Shown in pieces: positions 18,550 to 28,312 of a DNA stretch of 64,000 bases (position 1 is the stretch's first letter; each line of letters opens with the position of its first letter). Origin of the DNA: Luteimonas terrae (GTDB lineage: Bacteria; Pseudomonadota; Gammaproteobacteria; Xanthomonadales; Xanthomonadaceae); assembly GCF_004358165.1 (NCBI RefSeq), contig NZ_SMTG01000002.1:1178001-1242000 (forward strand). The letters are read 5' to 3'. The notes under the pieces were generated by a model, which saw only the letters and a program-made list of their open reading frames with translations, searched no databases and was not told where the DNA came from. A program made the translations under genes and the position numbers.

Positions 18550-19695
18550 TCAGAGCCGTTGCAGGCGTTCGATGGCGGCGGCCAGCGTCGCGTCGTTCTT
18601 GGCGAAACACAGGCGTGCCAGGCGCTGGCCGGATGGCGGCTGCGCGTAGAACGGCGACAGCGGAATCGCCGCCACGCCCTTCTCGATCGTCAGCCAGCGG
18701 CAGAACGCGGCGTCATCGAGATCGCTGACCGCCGAATAGTCGACCAGCTGGAAGTAGCCGCCCGGCACCGGCAGGCAGCGCAGCCGCGTGGTCGCGAGCT
18801 GGGCGGCGAAGGCGTCGCGCTTGGCCTGGTAGAACGCGCCGAGCTGTTCGTAGTGTTCGGGTGCCTCGCGCAGCATCTCGGCGAACGCGTGCTGGGCGGG
18901 CGCGAAGGTGCAGAACACGTTGTACTGGTGCACCTTGCGGAACTCGGCGCTCAGCGCCGGCGGCGCGATGCAATAGCCGAGCTTCCAGCCGGTGCAGTGG
19001 TAGGTCTTGCCGAAGCTCGACACCACGAAGGCGCGCTCGCGCAGTTCCGGATACCGCAATGCGGACTCGTGACGCGCGCCGTCGAACACGATGTGTTCGT
19101 AGACCTCGTCCGACAGGAGGAAGATGCCGGTGTCGCGCAGGATGTCGGCGATCGCCTGCATGTCCCCGGCGCCCAGCATCGCGCCGGACGGGTTGTGCGG
19201 GCTGTTGACGATCAGCATGCGCGTCTGCGGCGTGATCGCATCGCGCACGCGCTGCCAGTCGGGCGCGAACGTCACCGGATCCAATGGCACGTGCACGGGC
19301 ACCGCGCCGGCCAGTTCGATCGCCGGTTCGTAGCAGTCGTAGGCCGGGTCGAGCACCACGACTTCCTCACCCGCACGCACGACCGCATGGATCGCATTGA
19401 AGATCGCCTCGGTGGCGCCGCTGGTGACGGTGATCTCCGCGTCGGCGTCGGGCCGATGTCCGTAGACGCGTTCGGTCTTCTCCGCGATCGCCTGGCGCAG
19501 CGCCGGAATGCCCGTCATCGGCGCATACTGGTTGTGGCCGGCACGCATCGCTTGGGTGAGCGCGTCGACCAGTCGCGGCGGCACGTCGAAATCGGGGAAT
19601 CCCTGACCCAGATTGACCGCGCCGTGCTCGGCGGCAAGCTGCGACATCACGGTGAAGATCGTGGTGCCGACCTTCGGCAGCTTGGTCCGGATCAT
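18550..19695 (-). CDS. Methionine aminotransferase, YbdL-like (class I, PLP)
   Basis: Fold-type I PLP aminotransferase of 381 aa. From memory it aligns over its full length with E. coli YbdL, which transaminates methionine (also His and Phe) with 2-oxo acids: shared blocks include KLP-VGTTIFT-MS at the start, NLGQGFPDFD, NQYAPMTG, ITVTSGATEA, VNSPHNPS, and SSFGKTYHCTGWKLGYC with the PLP lysine Lys230. The reading frame continues upstream to 19794, but the family start is the ATG at 19695, preceded by GAACGCAGG. Its likely role is methionine-side transamination or salvage in the cytoplasm. Confidence 0.9.
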   Translation of the reverse strand: MIRTKLPKVGTTIFTVMSQLAAEHGAVNLGQGFPDFDVPPRLVDALTQAMRAGHNQYAPMTGIPALRQAIAEKTERVYGHRPDADAEITVTSGATEAIFNAIHAVVRAGEEVVVLDPAYDCYEPAIELAGAVPVHVPLDPVTFAPDWQRVRDAITPQTRMLIVNSPHNPSGAMLGAGDMQAIADILRDTGIFLLSDEVYEHIVFDGARHESALRYPELRERAFVVSSFGKTYHCTGWKLGYCIAPPALSAEFRKVHQYNVFCTFAPAQHAFAEMLREAPEHYEQLGAFYQAKRDAFAAQLATTRLRCLPVPGGYFQLVDYSAVSDLDDAAFCRWLTIEKGVAAIPLSPFYAQPPSGQRLARLCFAKNDATLAAAIERLQRL

Positions 19696-19765
19696 CGCCT
19701 GCGTTCCGTTGGGATCTGAGGGGCCACGAGTGTACGGACGTGGACCCGGGGGATAAACCGCCGCC

Positions 19766-20248
19766 ATGAACAGCCAGCATCCCATCGACGACACGCGTCT
19801 GATCGCGCTGTTGCACGCCTATCTGGATGCGCGCTACCGCTGGCAGCACCGCGACGACTGGCACGACATCGTCATCGGCCTGCCGACGCCCGGGCTGGAC
19901 CTGCGCTATCCCGAGGTCGCCAGCTTCGGGGCGATCTCGGCCTGGAACCCGATGTCCGAGCTGCGCCCGGCCACCGAGAACCGCCGCGCCGACAAGGCCC
20001 TGGAGGGGGAACTGCGCGCGTCGGGCATCGCGCACATGCCGGCCTTCGCCAGCGCTGCCGACCGCAGCTGGCGCGAGCCGAGCTGGATCGTGTTCGGCAT
20101 GCCCGCGGCGGACTTCGATGCGCTGGCGCGCCGATACGGCCAGCTCGGCACGCTGTGGTGGCCGCGCGAACTGCCGGTGCGGCTGCGCATCGACGCCCGA
20201 CGTCCGGTCGGTCTCGAAGGCGACGTGCACGTCGACTGGTTGCGCTGA
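19766..20248 (+). CDS. DUF3293 family protein
   Basis: Protein of 160 aa of unknown function. It starts IDDTRLIALLHAYLDARYRW and contains FGAISAWNPMS, ENRRADKALEGELR and PSWIVFGM, a pattern I recognise as DUF3293, a small cytoplasmic family of Proteobacteria with no known activity. There is no signal peptide or membrane segment. It is divergent from the aminotransferase and sits 72 bp before ccmA on the same strand, so it might be read together with the ccm operon, though a TAGGAT box at 20269-20274 could start ccm transcription separately. Confidence 0.7.
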   Translation: MNSQHPIDDTRLIALLHAYLDARYRWQHRDDWHDIVIGLPTPGLDLRYPEVASFGAISAWNPMSELRPATENRRADKALEGELRASGIAHMPAFASAADRSWREPSWIVFGMPAADFDALARRYGQLGTLWWPRELPVRLRIDARRPVGLEGDVHVDWLR

Positions 20249-20320
20249 ACGCGAGGTCGCGAAGCCGCTAGGATGGCCGCGCGGCCGCCCGGGTCGCGCG
20301 CACGGGCCCGACGCCGCCGC

Positions 20321-20956
20321 ATGTCCGAGACCGCACCACCACTGCTCGCCGCTCGCGGGCTGTCCTTCACCCGCGACGAGCGCCCGGTGTTCGGTCCGCT
20401 CGACTTCGATGTCGCTGCCGGCGAAGCGCTGCTGGTGCGCGGCGGCAACGGCGCGGGCAAGACCACGCTGCTGCGCGTGCTGGCCGGACTGCTGGAGGCC
20501 GACGGCGGCACGGTGTCGGTCGGCGGCGCCCCGGTCGCGCGCGCGATGCGCGCCGGCACGATGGCGTATCTGGGCCACCTGCCCGGCCTGAAGGCCGATC
20601 TGGACGCGGCCCGGAACCTCGACTTCCTCGCCCGCCTGCAGGGGGCGCGCGCCTCCCAGAACGCGGAACGCGCGCTCGCGCTGGTCGGGCTGTCGACGCA
20701 CGCGCACCTGCCGGTGCGGCAGATGTCGGCCGGACAGAAGAAGCGGTTGTCGCTCGCGCGCCTGTGGATGTCGCCGGCGCCGCTGTGGCTGCTCGACGAG
20801 CCCTACGCCAATCTCGACCTGCAGGGCATCGAGCTGGTCAACCGCATGGTCCGGGCCCAGCTCGACGACGGCGGCGCGGCGCTGGTGACCACGCACGGCG
20901 CCTACGCCGCGCCCCCGGTGCGCACGCGTGAACTGCTGCTGGAGCGCGGCGCATGA
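20321..20956 (+). CDS. ccmA: Heme exporter ATP-binding protein CcmA
   Basis: ABC ATPase of about 211 aa, part of the CcmAB complex that with CcmC releases holo-CcmE during cytochrome c maturation. The Walker A is [12 protein letters not shown], the signature [14 protein letters not shown] and the Walker [14 protein letters not shown] place the start at the ATG at 20321 (MSETAPP); an in-frame ATG at 20273 would add a 16-residue Arg-rich stretch not expected in the family. First gene of a continuous operon; the stop overlaps ccmB (ATGA). Confidence 0.93.
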   Translation: MSETAPPLLAARGLSFTRDERPVFGPLDFDVAAGEALLVRGGNGAGKTTLLRVLAGLLEADGGTVSVGGAPVARAMRAGTMAYLGHLPGLKADLDAARNLDFLARLQGARASQNAERALALVGLSTHAHLPVRQMSAGQKKRLSLARLWMSPAPLWLLDEPYANLDLQGIELVNRMVRAQLDDGGAALVTTHGAYAAPPVRTRELLLERGA

Positions 20957-21639
20957 GTGCCACACCGACGGTGTGGGGCGCCGCTGCCGCGCTCGTCGCC
21001 CGCGACCTGCGCCTGCTGTGGCGACGCCGCGGCGATGCGCTGCAGCCGGCGCTGTTCGCGGTCCTGGTCGTGGTGCTGTTCGCGCTGGCGCTGGGCAACG
21101 AGCCAGCGATGCTGCGTGCGGTCGCGCCGGGCGTGCTGTGGGTGGCGGCGGTGCTGTCGGGCCTGCTGGCGCTCGACACGCTGTTCCGCGGGGATGCCGA
21201 GGACGGCTCGCTGGAACAATGGATGCTCAGCCCCGTGCCACTGGCCTGGCTGGTACTCGTGCGCACCGCCGTGCACTGGGCGACGACGACCGTGCCGCTG
21301 CTGGTCGCGACGCCGTTGCTGGCCGAACTGCTGGGCCTGCCGCGCGGCCAGTTGCCGGTGCTGCTGGCCGGGCTCGCGCTCGGCACGCCCTTGCTGAGCC
21401 TGCTGGGCGCGGTGGTCGCCGCGCTGACCATCGGCATGCGCCGTTCCGGTATCCTGCTGGCACTGCTTGCCCTGCCCCTGTACGTTCCGGTGCTGGTGTT
21501 CGGTGCCGGCAGCGTCGCGATTGCGGCGCAGGGACACGATCCATCCGGCGGGCTGTTGCTGCTGGCCGCGGGTCTGGTCTTCGCGCTGGTGCTGGCCCCC
21601 GTCGCCGCGGCGACGGCCATCCGCATCGCACTCAATTGA
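20953..21639 (+). CDS. ccmB: Heme exporter membrane protein CcmB
   Basis: Six-segment inner-membrane protein of 228 aa, the permease partner of CcmA. Typical features are the N-terminal [35 protein letters not shown] and [17 protein letters not shown]. It is translationally coupled to ccmA by a 4 bp overlap. The following 122 bp up to ccmC hold no gene that I can support. Confidence 0.93.
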   Translation: MSATPTVWGAAAALVARDLRLLWRRRGDALQPALFAVLVVVLFALALGNEPAMLRAVAPGVLWVAAVLSGLLALDTLFRGDAEDGSLEQWMLSPVPLAWLVLVRTAVHWATTTVPLLVATPLLAELLGLPRGQLPVLLAGLALGTPLLSLLGAVVAALTIGMRRSGILLALLALPLYVPVLVFGAGSVAIAAQGHDPSGGLLLLAAGLVFALVLAPVAAATAIRIALN

Positions 21640-21761
21640 CCGGCCCGCGACGGGTCTGGAGGGTCCCGTCGCCGACGTGCATCGCCATGCAACGCCGCGC
21701 CGCGCATGTCCGCCATGCGTGGCTTCGAGACCGCAAAGCCGCAAGAACGTCCGCACGCCGA

Positions 21762-22520
21762 ATGAATCCTGTCCTGCGCTGGTTCCACCAACTCGGTTCA
21801 CCCCCTGTCTTCGACCGCTTCGCGCGCCGCTGGGCGCCGTGGGGCTTCGGTCTGGGCCTGCTGACGATGGCGGTCGGCCTGTACGGCGCGTTGTTCGTCG
21901 TGCCCGCCGACTACCAGCAGGGCGACAGCTTCCGCATCCTCTACATCCACGTGCCGAGCGCATGGATGAGCCTGGCCGTGTTCGGGGCCATGGCGATCTA
22001 CGCCGCGATCGCGCTGGTCTGGCGCATCAAGCTGTGCGAGATCCTGGCGATGGCCTGCGCGCCGATCGGCGCTGCGTTCACCGTGATCACACTGGCCACC
22101 GGTTCGATCTGGGGCCGCCCGATGTGGGGCACCTGGTGGGACTGGGACCCGCGCCTGACCACCGAGCTGATCCTGCTGTTCCTGTACCTGGGCGTGATCG
22201 GCCTCTACGGCGCGATCGAGGACAAGCGCACCGCCGCGCGCGCCGCCGGCCTGCTGGCGATCGTCGGCGTGGTGCTGCTGCCGGTGATCCGCTATTCCGT
22301 CGTGTGGTGGGATTCGCTGCACCAGGGCCAGACGATCCGCGTGTTCGGCGAATCGAGCATCGACGGCAGCATGTTGTGGCCGCTGCTGTGGATGGTGGTC
22401 GGCACCAAGTTCTGGTTCGTCGGTTCGCTGCTGGCGCGTGCGCGTGCCGACAACCTGCGCCGCGAAGCCGGCAAGGACTGGGTGCGGGCGCTGGTCGCGC
22501 CGTCGGGAGCGCGCGCATGA
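21762..22520 (+). CDS. ccmC: Heme lyase component CcmC
   Basis: Six-TM membrane protein of about 252 aa of the heme-handling family, which loads heme onto CcmE. The tryptophan-rich motif [17 protein letters not shown] and the two periplasmic His (in [11 protein letters not shown] and DSLHQGQT) that ligate heme are present. I start at the ATG at 21762 ([15 protein letters not shown]); the frame is open far upstream, through the gap after ccmB, but without family similarity. The stop overlaps ccmD. Confidence 0.93.
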   Translation: MNPVLRWFHQLGSPPVFDRFARRWAPWGFGLGLLTMAVGLYGALFVVPADYQQGDSFRILYIHVPSAWMSLAVFGAMAIYAAIALVWRIKLCEILAMACAPIGAAFTVITLATGSIWGRPMWGTWWDWDPRLTTELILLFLYLGVIGLYGAIEDKRTAARAAGLLAIVGVVLLPVIRYSVVWWDSLHQGQTIRVFGESSIDGSMLWPLLWMVVGTKFWFVGSLLARARADNLRREAGKDWVRALVAPSGARA

Positions 22521-22693
22521 GCTACATCGAATACGTCGTGGCCGCCTATGCGGTGTTCGCCGCCGTGCTGGCCTGGGATTTCGTCGCGCCGCGCATCCGC
22601 ATCGCGCAACTGCTGCGCGCGGTGCGTCTGGTCGCCTCGCGCCGCGCTGCCGCGGCGACAGTCGTCGACGACACCGCGGAGCTGACCCGATGA
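22517..22693 (+). CDS. ccmD: Heme exporter protein CcmD
   Basis: Small membrane protein of 58 aa: [20 protein letters not shown] forms a single transmembrane helix, followed by a basic cytoplasmic tail. This is the typical CcmD form, and its place between ccmC and ccmE settles the identity. CcmD helps release holo-CcmE from CcmABC. Overlaps ccmC by 4 bp and ccmE by 4 bp. Confidence 0.9.
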   Translation: MSYIEYVVAAYAVFAAVLAWDFVAPRIRIAQLLRAVRLVASRRAAAATVVDDTAELTR

Positions 22694-23172
22694 ATCCCGT
22701 CCGTCGCCGCCGCCTGTGGTTCGTCGTCGCGATCGTCGCGGCGAGCGCGCTGTCGATGACCCTGATCGCGTTCGCCCTGCAGCGCAACGTGTCCTATCTC
22801 TACACGCCGCACGAAGTGCTGGGCGGCGCGGCCGGTGAGGCCGTCGCATCGGGCGAGGCGCGGTTCCGGCTCGGCGGCATGGTCGCCGGCGGTTCCTTCT
22901 CGCGTGCCGCGGGCTCGATGGAAGCGCGCTTCCGCGTGACCGACGGCGATGCCGAACTGCCGGTGCGCTATACCGGCCTGCTGCCGGACCTGTTCCGCGA
23001 ACACCAGGCCGTCGTCGCGACCGGCCGCATGGAGGGCGACACCTTCGTCGCCGAACAGGTGCTCGCGCGCCACGACGAGACCTACGTGCCCAAGGAAGTC
23101 GCCGACAAGATGGGCCTGGCGCACGACCGGCACGGTGTCCAGACGCCGGCCGATACGGGCACCGCGCAGTGA
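22690..23172 (+). CDS. ccmE: Heme chaperone CcmE
   Basis: Periplasmic heme chaperone of 160 aa anchored by an N-terminal helix ([20 protein letters not shown]). It carries covalently bound heme at His128 in [11 protein letters not shown], with the conserved Tyr132 four residues on, matching E. coli His130/Tyr134. The OB-fold domain between is intact. ATG at 22690 overlaps the ccmD stop. Confidence 0.95.
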   Translation: MNPVRRRRLWFVVAIVAASALSMTLIAFALQRNVSYLYTPHEVLGGAAGEAVASGEARFRLGGMVAGGSFSRAAGSMEARFRVTDGDAELPVRYTGLLPDLFREHQAVVATGRMEGDTFVAEQVLARHDETYVPKEVADKMGLAHDRHGVQTPADTGTAQ

Positions 23173-23208
23173 CGCCAGCGGTGCGGGGCGTGCACACCGG
23201 AGCTGCCG

Positions 23209-25134
23209 ATGCTGCCTGAGCTCGGCCAGATCGCCCTGCTGCTGGCGCTGGTCGCCGCGGTGCTGCAGACGGTGCTGCCGCTGCTCGGCGCGCAGCGCGG
23301 CCTCGCGCCGTGGATGGCGACCGCGCGGCCGGCGGCGTATGCGCAGTGGGCATTGACCTGCATCGCCTGGGCGATCCTGACCGCCGCCTTCGTGCATCAG
23401 GATTTCTCGGTGCGCTACGTCGCCGAGAACTCCAATTCGCTGCTGCCGATGGTCTACCGCTTCACCGCGGTCTGGGGCGGCCACGAAGGCTCGCTGCTGC
23501 TGTGGGTGTTCGTGCTGGCGTGCTGGAACGCGGCCGTTGCGTGGTTCTCGCGGTCGCTGCCGGACGTGGTGCTGGCGCGCGTGCTCAGCGTTATGGGCGC
23601 AGTGTGCCTGGGTTTTCTCGCGTTCCTGATCTTCACCAGTAATCCCTTCGAGCGCATCCTGCCGATGCCGCTCGAAGGCCGCGATCTGAATCCGCTGCTG
23701 CAGGACCCGGGGATGATCGTGCATCCGCCGATGCTCTACATCGGCTATTCGGGTTTCATGGTGCCGTTCGCGTTCGCGATCGCCGCGCTGCAGGGCGGCA
23801 AGGTCGACGCGCACTGGCTGCGCTGGACGCGGCCGTGGACGAACGTGTCGTGGGCGTTCCTGACCATCGGCATCGCGCTCGGCTCCTGGTGGGCGTATTA
23901 CGAGCTCGGCTGGGGCGGCTGGTGGTTCTGGGATCCGGTCGAAAACGCGAGCTTCATGCCGTGGCTCGCCGGCGCGGCGTTGATCCATTCGCAGGCGGTC
24001 ACCGAGAAACGCGGCAGCTTCCACGGCTGGACCCTGCTGCTGGCGATCGCGACGTTCTCGCTGTCGCTGCTGGGCGCCTTCCTCGTGCGCTCCGGCGTGC
24101 TGACCAGCGTGCACAGCTTCGCTGCCGATCCGACGCGCGGGCTTTTCATCCTCGTGTTCCTCGGCATCGTCGTCGGCGGTTCTCTGCTGCTCTATGCGCT
24201 GCGCGCGCCCGACGGCCGCGACGGCAAGCCATTCGCCGCGACCTCGCGCGAAACCCTGCTGCTCGCCAACAACCTGCTGCTGGTCGTGGCCTGCGCGATG
24301 GTGCTGCTGGGCACGCTGTATCCGCTGCTGGCCGATGCGCTGGATCTGGGCAAGATCTCGGTCGGCCCGCCCTATTTCGGCCTGCTGTTCCTGCTGCTGA
24401 TGGCGCCGCTGGTGCTGCTGCTGCCGTTCGGTCCGCTGACGCGCTGGCAGAACGAGGACGTCTCTCGACCGTTGCGCATGCTGCTGCCGTGGGCGGCATT
24501 CGCGCTGATCGCAGCGACGCTCGCGTTCTTCACCGCGCCACAGGGCCCGTGGAAGGTCGCGATGGGCGTCGCTGGTGCGGTCTGGGTCGGCGCCGGCACG
24601 TTGCGTTTCGTGTGGACGCGCCTGCGTGCGCCGGGTGGTCGCATGGGCGCGGAGATGACCGGCATGGTGCTCGGGCATCTGGGCATATCGGTGTTCCTGG
24701 TCGGTGCGCTGCTGGTGGAAGGTCTCAACATCCAGCGTGAGGTCGCGCTGCTGCCGGGCCAGTCGCTCGAGATCGGGCGCGATGCCTTCGTGCTCGACAG
24801 CGTGGCGCATCACGTCGGCCCGAACTACGAGTCCGACCGCGGCACGGTGCGCATGCTGCGTGACGACCGGCTGATCACCACGCTGCATCCCGAGAAGCGC
24901 ACCTACGCCAGCGGCGGCCAGGTGATGACCGAAACCGCGATCCGCCCGGGTGTCGTGCGCGACGTCTACGTCGCGCTCGGTGAGCCGCTGGGCGGCGACG
25001 CCTGGGCGGTGCGCGTGCACATCAAGCCCTTCGTGCGCTGGGTCTGGGCCGGCGCGTTCCTGATGGCGCTGGGCGGTTTCGTGACCGCGGCGGATCGACG
25101 CTTCCGTCGTCCGCGCCGCGAGAAGACCGCATGA
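23209..25134 (+). CDS. ccmF: Cytochrome c heme lyase subunit CcmF
   Basis: Large polytopic membrane protein of 641 aa that ligates heme to apocytochromes together with CcmH/CcmI. The WWD domain reads WGGWWFWDPVEN, preceded by the periplasmic His-containing VWGGHEGSLLLW and followed by HSQAVTEKRGSF. Length and start (MLPELGQIALLLALV) fit the family. It is separated from ccmE by 36 bp and overlaps ccmG by 4 bp. Confidence 0.95.
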   Translation: MLPELGQIALLLALVAAVLQTVLPLLGAQRGLAPWMATARPAAYAQWALTCIAWAILTAAFVHQDFSVRYVAENSNSLLPMVYRFTAVWGGHEGSLLLWVFVLACWNAAVAWFSRSLPDVVLARVLSVMGAVCLGFLAFLIFTSNPFERILPMPLEGRDLNPLLQDPGMIVHPPMLYIGYSGFMVPFAFAIAALQGGKVDAHWLRWTRPWTNVSWAFLTIGIALGSWWAYYELGWGGWWFWDPVENASFMPWLAGAALIHSQAVTEKRGSFHGWTLLLAIATFSLSLLGAFLVRSGVLTSVHSFAADPTRGLFILVFLGIVVGGSLLLYALRAPDGRDGKPFAATSRETLLLANNLLLVVACAMVLLGTLYPLLADALDLGKISVGPPYFGLLFLLLMAPLVLLLPFGPLTRWQNEDVSRPLRMLLPWAAFALIAATLAFFTAPQGPWKVAMGVAGAVWVGAGTLRFVWTRLRAPGGRMGAEMTGMVLGHLGISVFLVGALLVEGLNIQREVALLPGQSLEIGRDAFVLDSVAHHVGPNYESDRGTVRMLRDDRLITTLHPEKRTYASGGQVMTETAIRPGVVRDVYVALGEPLGGDAWAVRVHIKPFVRWVWAGAFLMALGGFVTAADRRFRRPRREKTA

Positions 25135-25685
25135 CCGCGCCACGCTCGCGTGCCCGCTGGTTGCCGCTGGCCGCGTTCGGCATCGTGCTGATGCTGCTCG
25201 CGGCCGGCGTGTGGCTGAGCCGCGATCCCGATCGCGATGCCCTGCCCTCGCCGCTGATCGGCAAGCCGGCGCCGGCCTTCGATCTGCCCGTGCTCGGCGA
25301 CCCCGCGCGCCGAGTCACGCAGGCCGATCTGCGCGGCGCGCCCTATCTGCTCAATGTCTGGGGCAGCTGGTGTCCAGGCTGCCGCGAAGAGCATGCGGTG
25401 GTCGCCGCATTCGCGAAAACGCAGCGCGTGCGCGTGATCGGGTTCAACTGGAAGGACGAACCCGAGGACGCGACGCGCTGGCTCGCGCAGTTCGGCGATC
25501 CTTACGCGCTGATCCTCGCCGACTACGACGGCCGCGCCGCGATCGAATGGGGCATCTACGGTGCGCCGGAAACATTCCTCGTCGATGCCGCCGGCACCGT
25601 GGTCTGGAAGCACGTCGGACCGATGACCGACGCCACGATCCGCGCGCAGCTGCTGCCGCAGGTCGAACGTCTGGAGGCGCGATGA
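25131..25685 (+). CDS. ccmG: Thiol:disulfide interchange protein DsbE/CcmG
   Basis: Membrane-tethered periplasmic thioredoxin of 184 aa that keeps the apocytochrome cysteines reduced. One N-terminal helix (WLPLAAFGIVLMLLAAGVWL) is followed by the TlpA-like domain with active site WCPGC (Cys81, Cys84) and the cis-Pro loop GAPETFLVD. Many CcmG proteins have WCPTC or WCVPC, so the Pro-Gly dipeptide is a variant. Overlaps ccmF and ccmH. Confidence 0.93.
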   Translation: MTAPRSRARWLPLAAFGIVLMLLAAGVWLSRDPDRDALPSPLIGKPAPAFDLPVLGDPARRVTQADLRGAPYLLNVWGSWCPGCREEHAVVAAFAKTQRVRVIGFNWKDEPEDATRWLAQFGDPYALILADYDGRAAIEWGIYGAPETFLVDAAGTVVWKHVGPMTDATIRAQLLPQVERLEAR

Positions 25686-26125
25686 TCCGCGCCGTCTTCC
25701 TCGCCCTGCTGGTGTGCCTCGCGTGGCCGCAGACCGCGCGTGCGCAGGTCTCGGTCGATGCCGCGCCGCTGCGCTTCGTCGACGATGCCGAGGAGCGCCG
25801 TTTCCACAAGCTCGTCGCCGAACTGCGGTGCGTGATGTGCCAGAACCAGTCGCTGGCCGATTCGAACGCACAGATCGCTCACGACCTGCGTCGCGAGGTG
25901 CTGGATCTGATGCGCGCCGGCCGTGACGATGCGGCGATCAAGGCGCATCTGGTCGCGCGCTACGGCGAGTTCGTGCTGTATCGCCCGCAGGTGGGTCCGT
26001 CGACCTGGCTGCTGTGGTTCGGCCCGCTGTTGCTGATCGTGGCCGGCGGCGTGGTGATCGCGCGCATCGTGATGGCACGACGCGCGTCGACGCCGCTGCC
26101 GCCCGACGACACGGAGACCTGGTGA
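25682..26125 (+). CDS. ccmH: Cytochrome c maturation protein CcmH (CcmL)
   Basis: Periplasmic thiol protein of 147 aa with a cleavable signal (to about residue 22), the redox motif LRCVMCQNQSLADSN (Cys50, Cys53) and one C-terminal membrane helix. The short form, with ccmI as a separate gene, is the arrangement of Pseudomonas and Xanthomonas rather than E. coli. TGATG overlap with ccmI. Confidence 0.95.
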   Translation: MIRAVFLALLVCLAWPQTARAQVSVDAAPLRFVDDAEERRFHKLVAELRCVMCQNQSLADSNAQIAHDLRREVLDLMRAGRDDAAIKAHLVARYGEFVLYRPQVGPSTWLLWFGPLLLIVAGGVVIARIVMARRASTPLPPDDTETW

Positions 26126-27126
26126 TGGCGTTGTTCGCCCTGATCGCCGTGCTGATGACGCTGGCCACCGTGGTCGTGCTGACGATCGGGCTGCGTCGTG
26201 GCGCGTCGCGCGTCGCACTGGCGGTCATGCTGCTGGTGCCGGTCCTCGTGGCCGGCATGTACGCACTGGTCGGCACGCCGCGCGCGCTCGATCCGGTCGA
26301 ACGCGCCACGCCCGATTCGCTCGACGAGGCCATCGCCCGTCTCGAAGGCGATCTCGAACGCGACCCGCGCCAGCCCGAGGGCTGGTTGCTGCTCGGCCGC
26401 GCCTACGCGGAACTGCAGCGCTACACCGATGCGCGCGATGCGCTCGCACGTGCGGCGAAGCTGATGCCCGAGGACGATGCGATCCAGGTCGAGGCCGCCC
26501 AGGCCAGCGCACGCGCCGCGCCGGACCGGCGCTTCGATGCCGCCGCGGTGCAGGCGCTGCGCGACGTGCTCGCGCGCAATCCCGAACACCAGCATGCGCG
26601 CTGGTATCTGGGTATCGCCCAGCGCCAGGCCGGCGACGATGCCGGCGCGGTGGAGACCTGGACCCCTCTGCTGCCCCTGCTCGACGGCGCCGCGGCCACG
26701 GCGCTCCGCGAGCAGATCGGCATCGCGCGCGAGGCGGCCGGCCTGCCTGCGCTGGACACGGCATCCGTTGCCGATGCAGGCGCGCCTGCGCTGCAGGTGC
26801 GCGTCCGCCTCGATGGCGCCGCCACGGTGCCGGACGATGCCACCGTCTTCGTCATCGCGCGCCAGCCCGGCGGTCCGCCGATGCCGGTCGCGGTGCAGCG
26901 ACATCCGGTGTCGGCCCTGCCGCTGGACATCGTGCTCGACGACGGCGACAGCCCGATGCCGACGCAGCCCCTGTCGGCGCTACCGGAAGTCGAGCTGATC
27001 GCTCGTATCTCGCGCACCGGCGATGCCTCGCGCGCCGACGGTGATCTGGAATCGAAGCCGGTACGCGTGACGCTGCCGGCGCTCGTACCGGTCGAACTCG
27101 TGGTGTCTGCACCTGCGCAGCGCTGA
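26125..27126 (+). CDS. ccmI: Cytochrome c biogenesis protein CcmI (CycH)
   Basis: Protein of 333 aa with two N-terminal membrane helices (2-23 and 30-50), then a periplasmic TPR domain (about 65-210; units such as PEGWLLLGRAYAELQRYTDARDAL) that binds the C-terminus of apocytochrome c, and a C-terminal beta-rich domain (VFVIARQPGGPPMPVAVQR). It is the last gene of the ccm operon. Confidence 0.93.
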   Translation: MALFALIAVLMTLATVVVLTIGLRRGASRVALAVMLLVPVLVAGMYALVGTPRALDPVERATPDSLDEAIARLEGDLERDPRQPEGWLLLGRAYAELQRYTDARDALARAAKLMPEDDAIQVEAAQASARAAPDRRFDAAAVQALRDVLARNPEHQHARWYLGIAQRQAGDDAGAVETWTPLLPLLDGAAATALREQIGIAREAAGLPALDTASVADAGAPALQVRVRLDGAATVPDDATVFVIARQPGGPPMPVAVQRHPVSALPLDIVLDDGDSPMPTQPLSALPEVELIARISRTGDASRADGDLESKPVRVTLPALVPVELVVSAPAQR

Positions 27127-27148
27127 CCGGCGCCCGGCGTCGACTCGC

Positions 27149-27154
27149 TACACT
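27149..27154 (+). promoter_or_regulatory. Candidate -10 box for a leaderless metX mRNA
   Basis: TACACT ends 6 nt before the metX ATG and no ribosome site is present, so transcription would begin at or next to the start codon. No strong -35 is visible. Confidence 0.35.
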
Positions 27155-27160
27155 GGCGCG

Positions 27161-28303
27161 ATGACCGAATTCATCCCGCCCGGCAGCCGCTTCATCGACC
27201 TGCCCTCGCCGTTTGCGATGAAGCGCGGCGGCGTCCTGCACGGCGCACGCATGGCCTACGAGACCTGGGGCGCGCTCGACGCCGACGGCGGCAACGCGAT
27301 CCTAATCGTCACCGGCCTGTCGCCCGATGCGCACGCCGCAAGCAATGCCGACGACGCCACGCCCGGCTGGTGGGAGCCAATGCTCGGCCCCGGCAAGCCC
27401 ATCGATACCGACCGCTGGTTCGTGGTCTGCGTGAATTCGCTGGGCAGTTGCAAGGGTTCGACCGGGCCCGCATCGATCGATCCCGGGACCGGCGAGGCCT
27501 ATCGCCTTGCCTTCCCGGAACTCTCGATCGAAGACGGCGCCGATGCCGCCGCGCACGTCGTCGCCGCGCTGGGCATCGAGCGCCTGGCCTGCGTGATCGG
27601 CAATTCGATGGGCGGCATGACCGCACTGGCCTTGATCGCGCGCCATCCGGGCCTTGCACGCACGCACATCAACATCTGCGGCGCCGCGCGGGCGCTGCCG
27701 TTCTCGATCGCGATCCGCTCGCTGCAGCGCGAGGCGATCCGTCTCGACCCGATGTGGCACAACGGCGCCTATACCGACGACGCATACCCCGAAAGCGGCA
27801 TGCGCATGGCGCGCAAGCTCGGCGTGATCACCTACCGCTCGGCGCTGGAATGGGACGGGCGTTTCGGCCGCGTGCGGCTGGACTCCGACCGCCGCGACGA
27901 CGAGGACCCGTTCGGCCTCGAATTCGAGGTGGAAAGCTATCTCGAAGGCCATGCGCGCCGGTTCGTGCGCCGGTTCGACCCCAACTGCTATCTCTACCTC
28001 AGCCGCTCGATGGACTGGTTCGATATCGGCGAGAGCTGCGGCGGCGGCACCGAGGCCGGTCTGGCGAAGCTGCAGCTCGAGCGCGCACTCGCGATCGGCG
28101 TACAGACCGACATCCTGTTCCCGCTGCAGCAGCAACAGCAGATCGCAGACGGCCTGCGCGCCGGCGGCATCGACGCGGCGTTCCTGCCGCTGGAATCGCC
28201 GCAGGGTCACGATGCGTTTCTCGTCGACATCGCGCGTTTCGGCCCGGCGGTGGCGGACTTTCTTGCTGCACTGCCACCTGCGCCGACCGGCCGCGCCGGC
28301 TAG
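27161..28303 (+). CDS. metX: MetX-family O-acyltransferase, probably serine O-succinyltransferase
   Basis: Alpha/beta-hydrolase acyltransferase of 380 aa that transfers an acyl group from CoA to the hydroxyl of serine or homoserine. The triad is Ser149 (GNSMGGM), Asp317 (GVQTDILFP) and His350 (PQGHDAFLVD). The blocks TGLSPDAHAASN, VCVNSLGSCKGSTGPAS and ALEWDGRFGRVRLDSD resemble, from memory, the Xanthomonas enzyme shown to be a serine O-succinyltransferase feeding cysteine synthesis, rather than a homoserine acetyltransferase. Automated annotation would normally call it homoserine O-acetyltransferase. The next gene encodes a cysteine-dioxygenase-like protein, which fits a sulfur amino acid role. 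Confidence 0.85.
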   Translation: MTEFIPPGSRFIDLPSPFAMKRGGVLHGARMAYETWGALDADGGNAILIVTGLSPDAHAASNADDATPGWWEPMLGPGKPIDTDRWFVVCVNSLGSCKGSTGPASIDPGTGEAYRLAFPELSIEDGADAAAHVVAALGIERLACVIGNSMGGMTALALIARHPGLARTHINICGAARALPFSIAIRSLQREAIRLDPMWHNGAYTDDAYPESGMRMARKLGVITYRSALEWDGRFGRVRLDSDRRDDEDPFGLEFEVESYLEGHARRFVRRFDPNCYLYLSRSMDWFDIGESCGGGTEAGLAKLQLERALAIGVQTDILFPLQQQQQIADGLRAGGIDAAFLPLESPQGHDAFLVDIARFGPAVADFLAALPPAPTGRAG

Positions 28304-28312
28304 ACTCGTCGC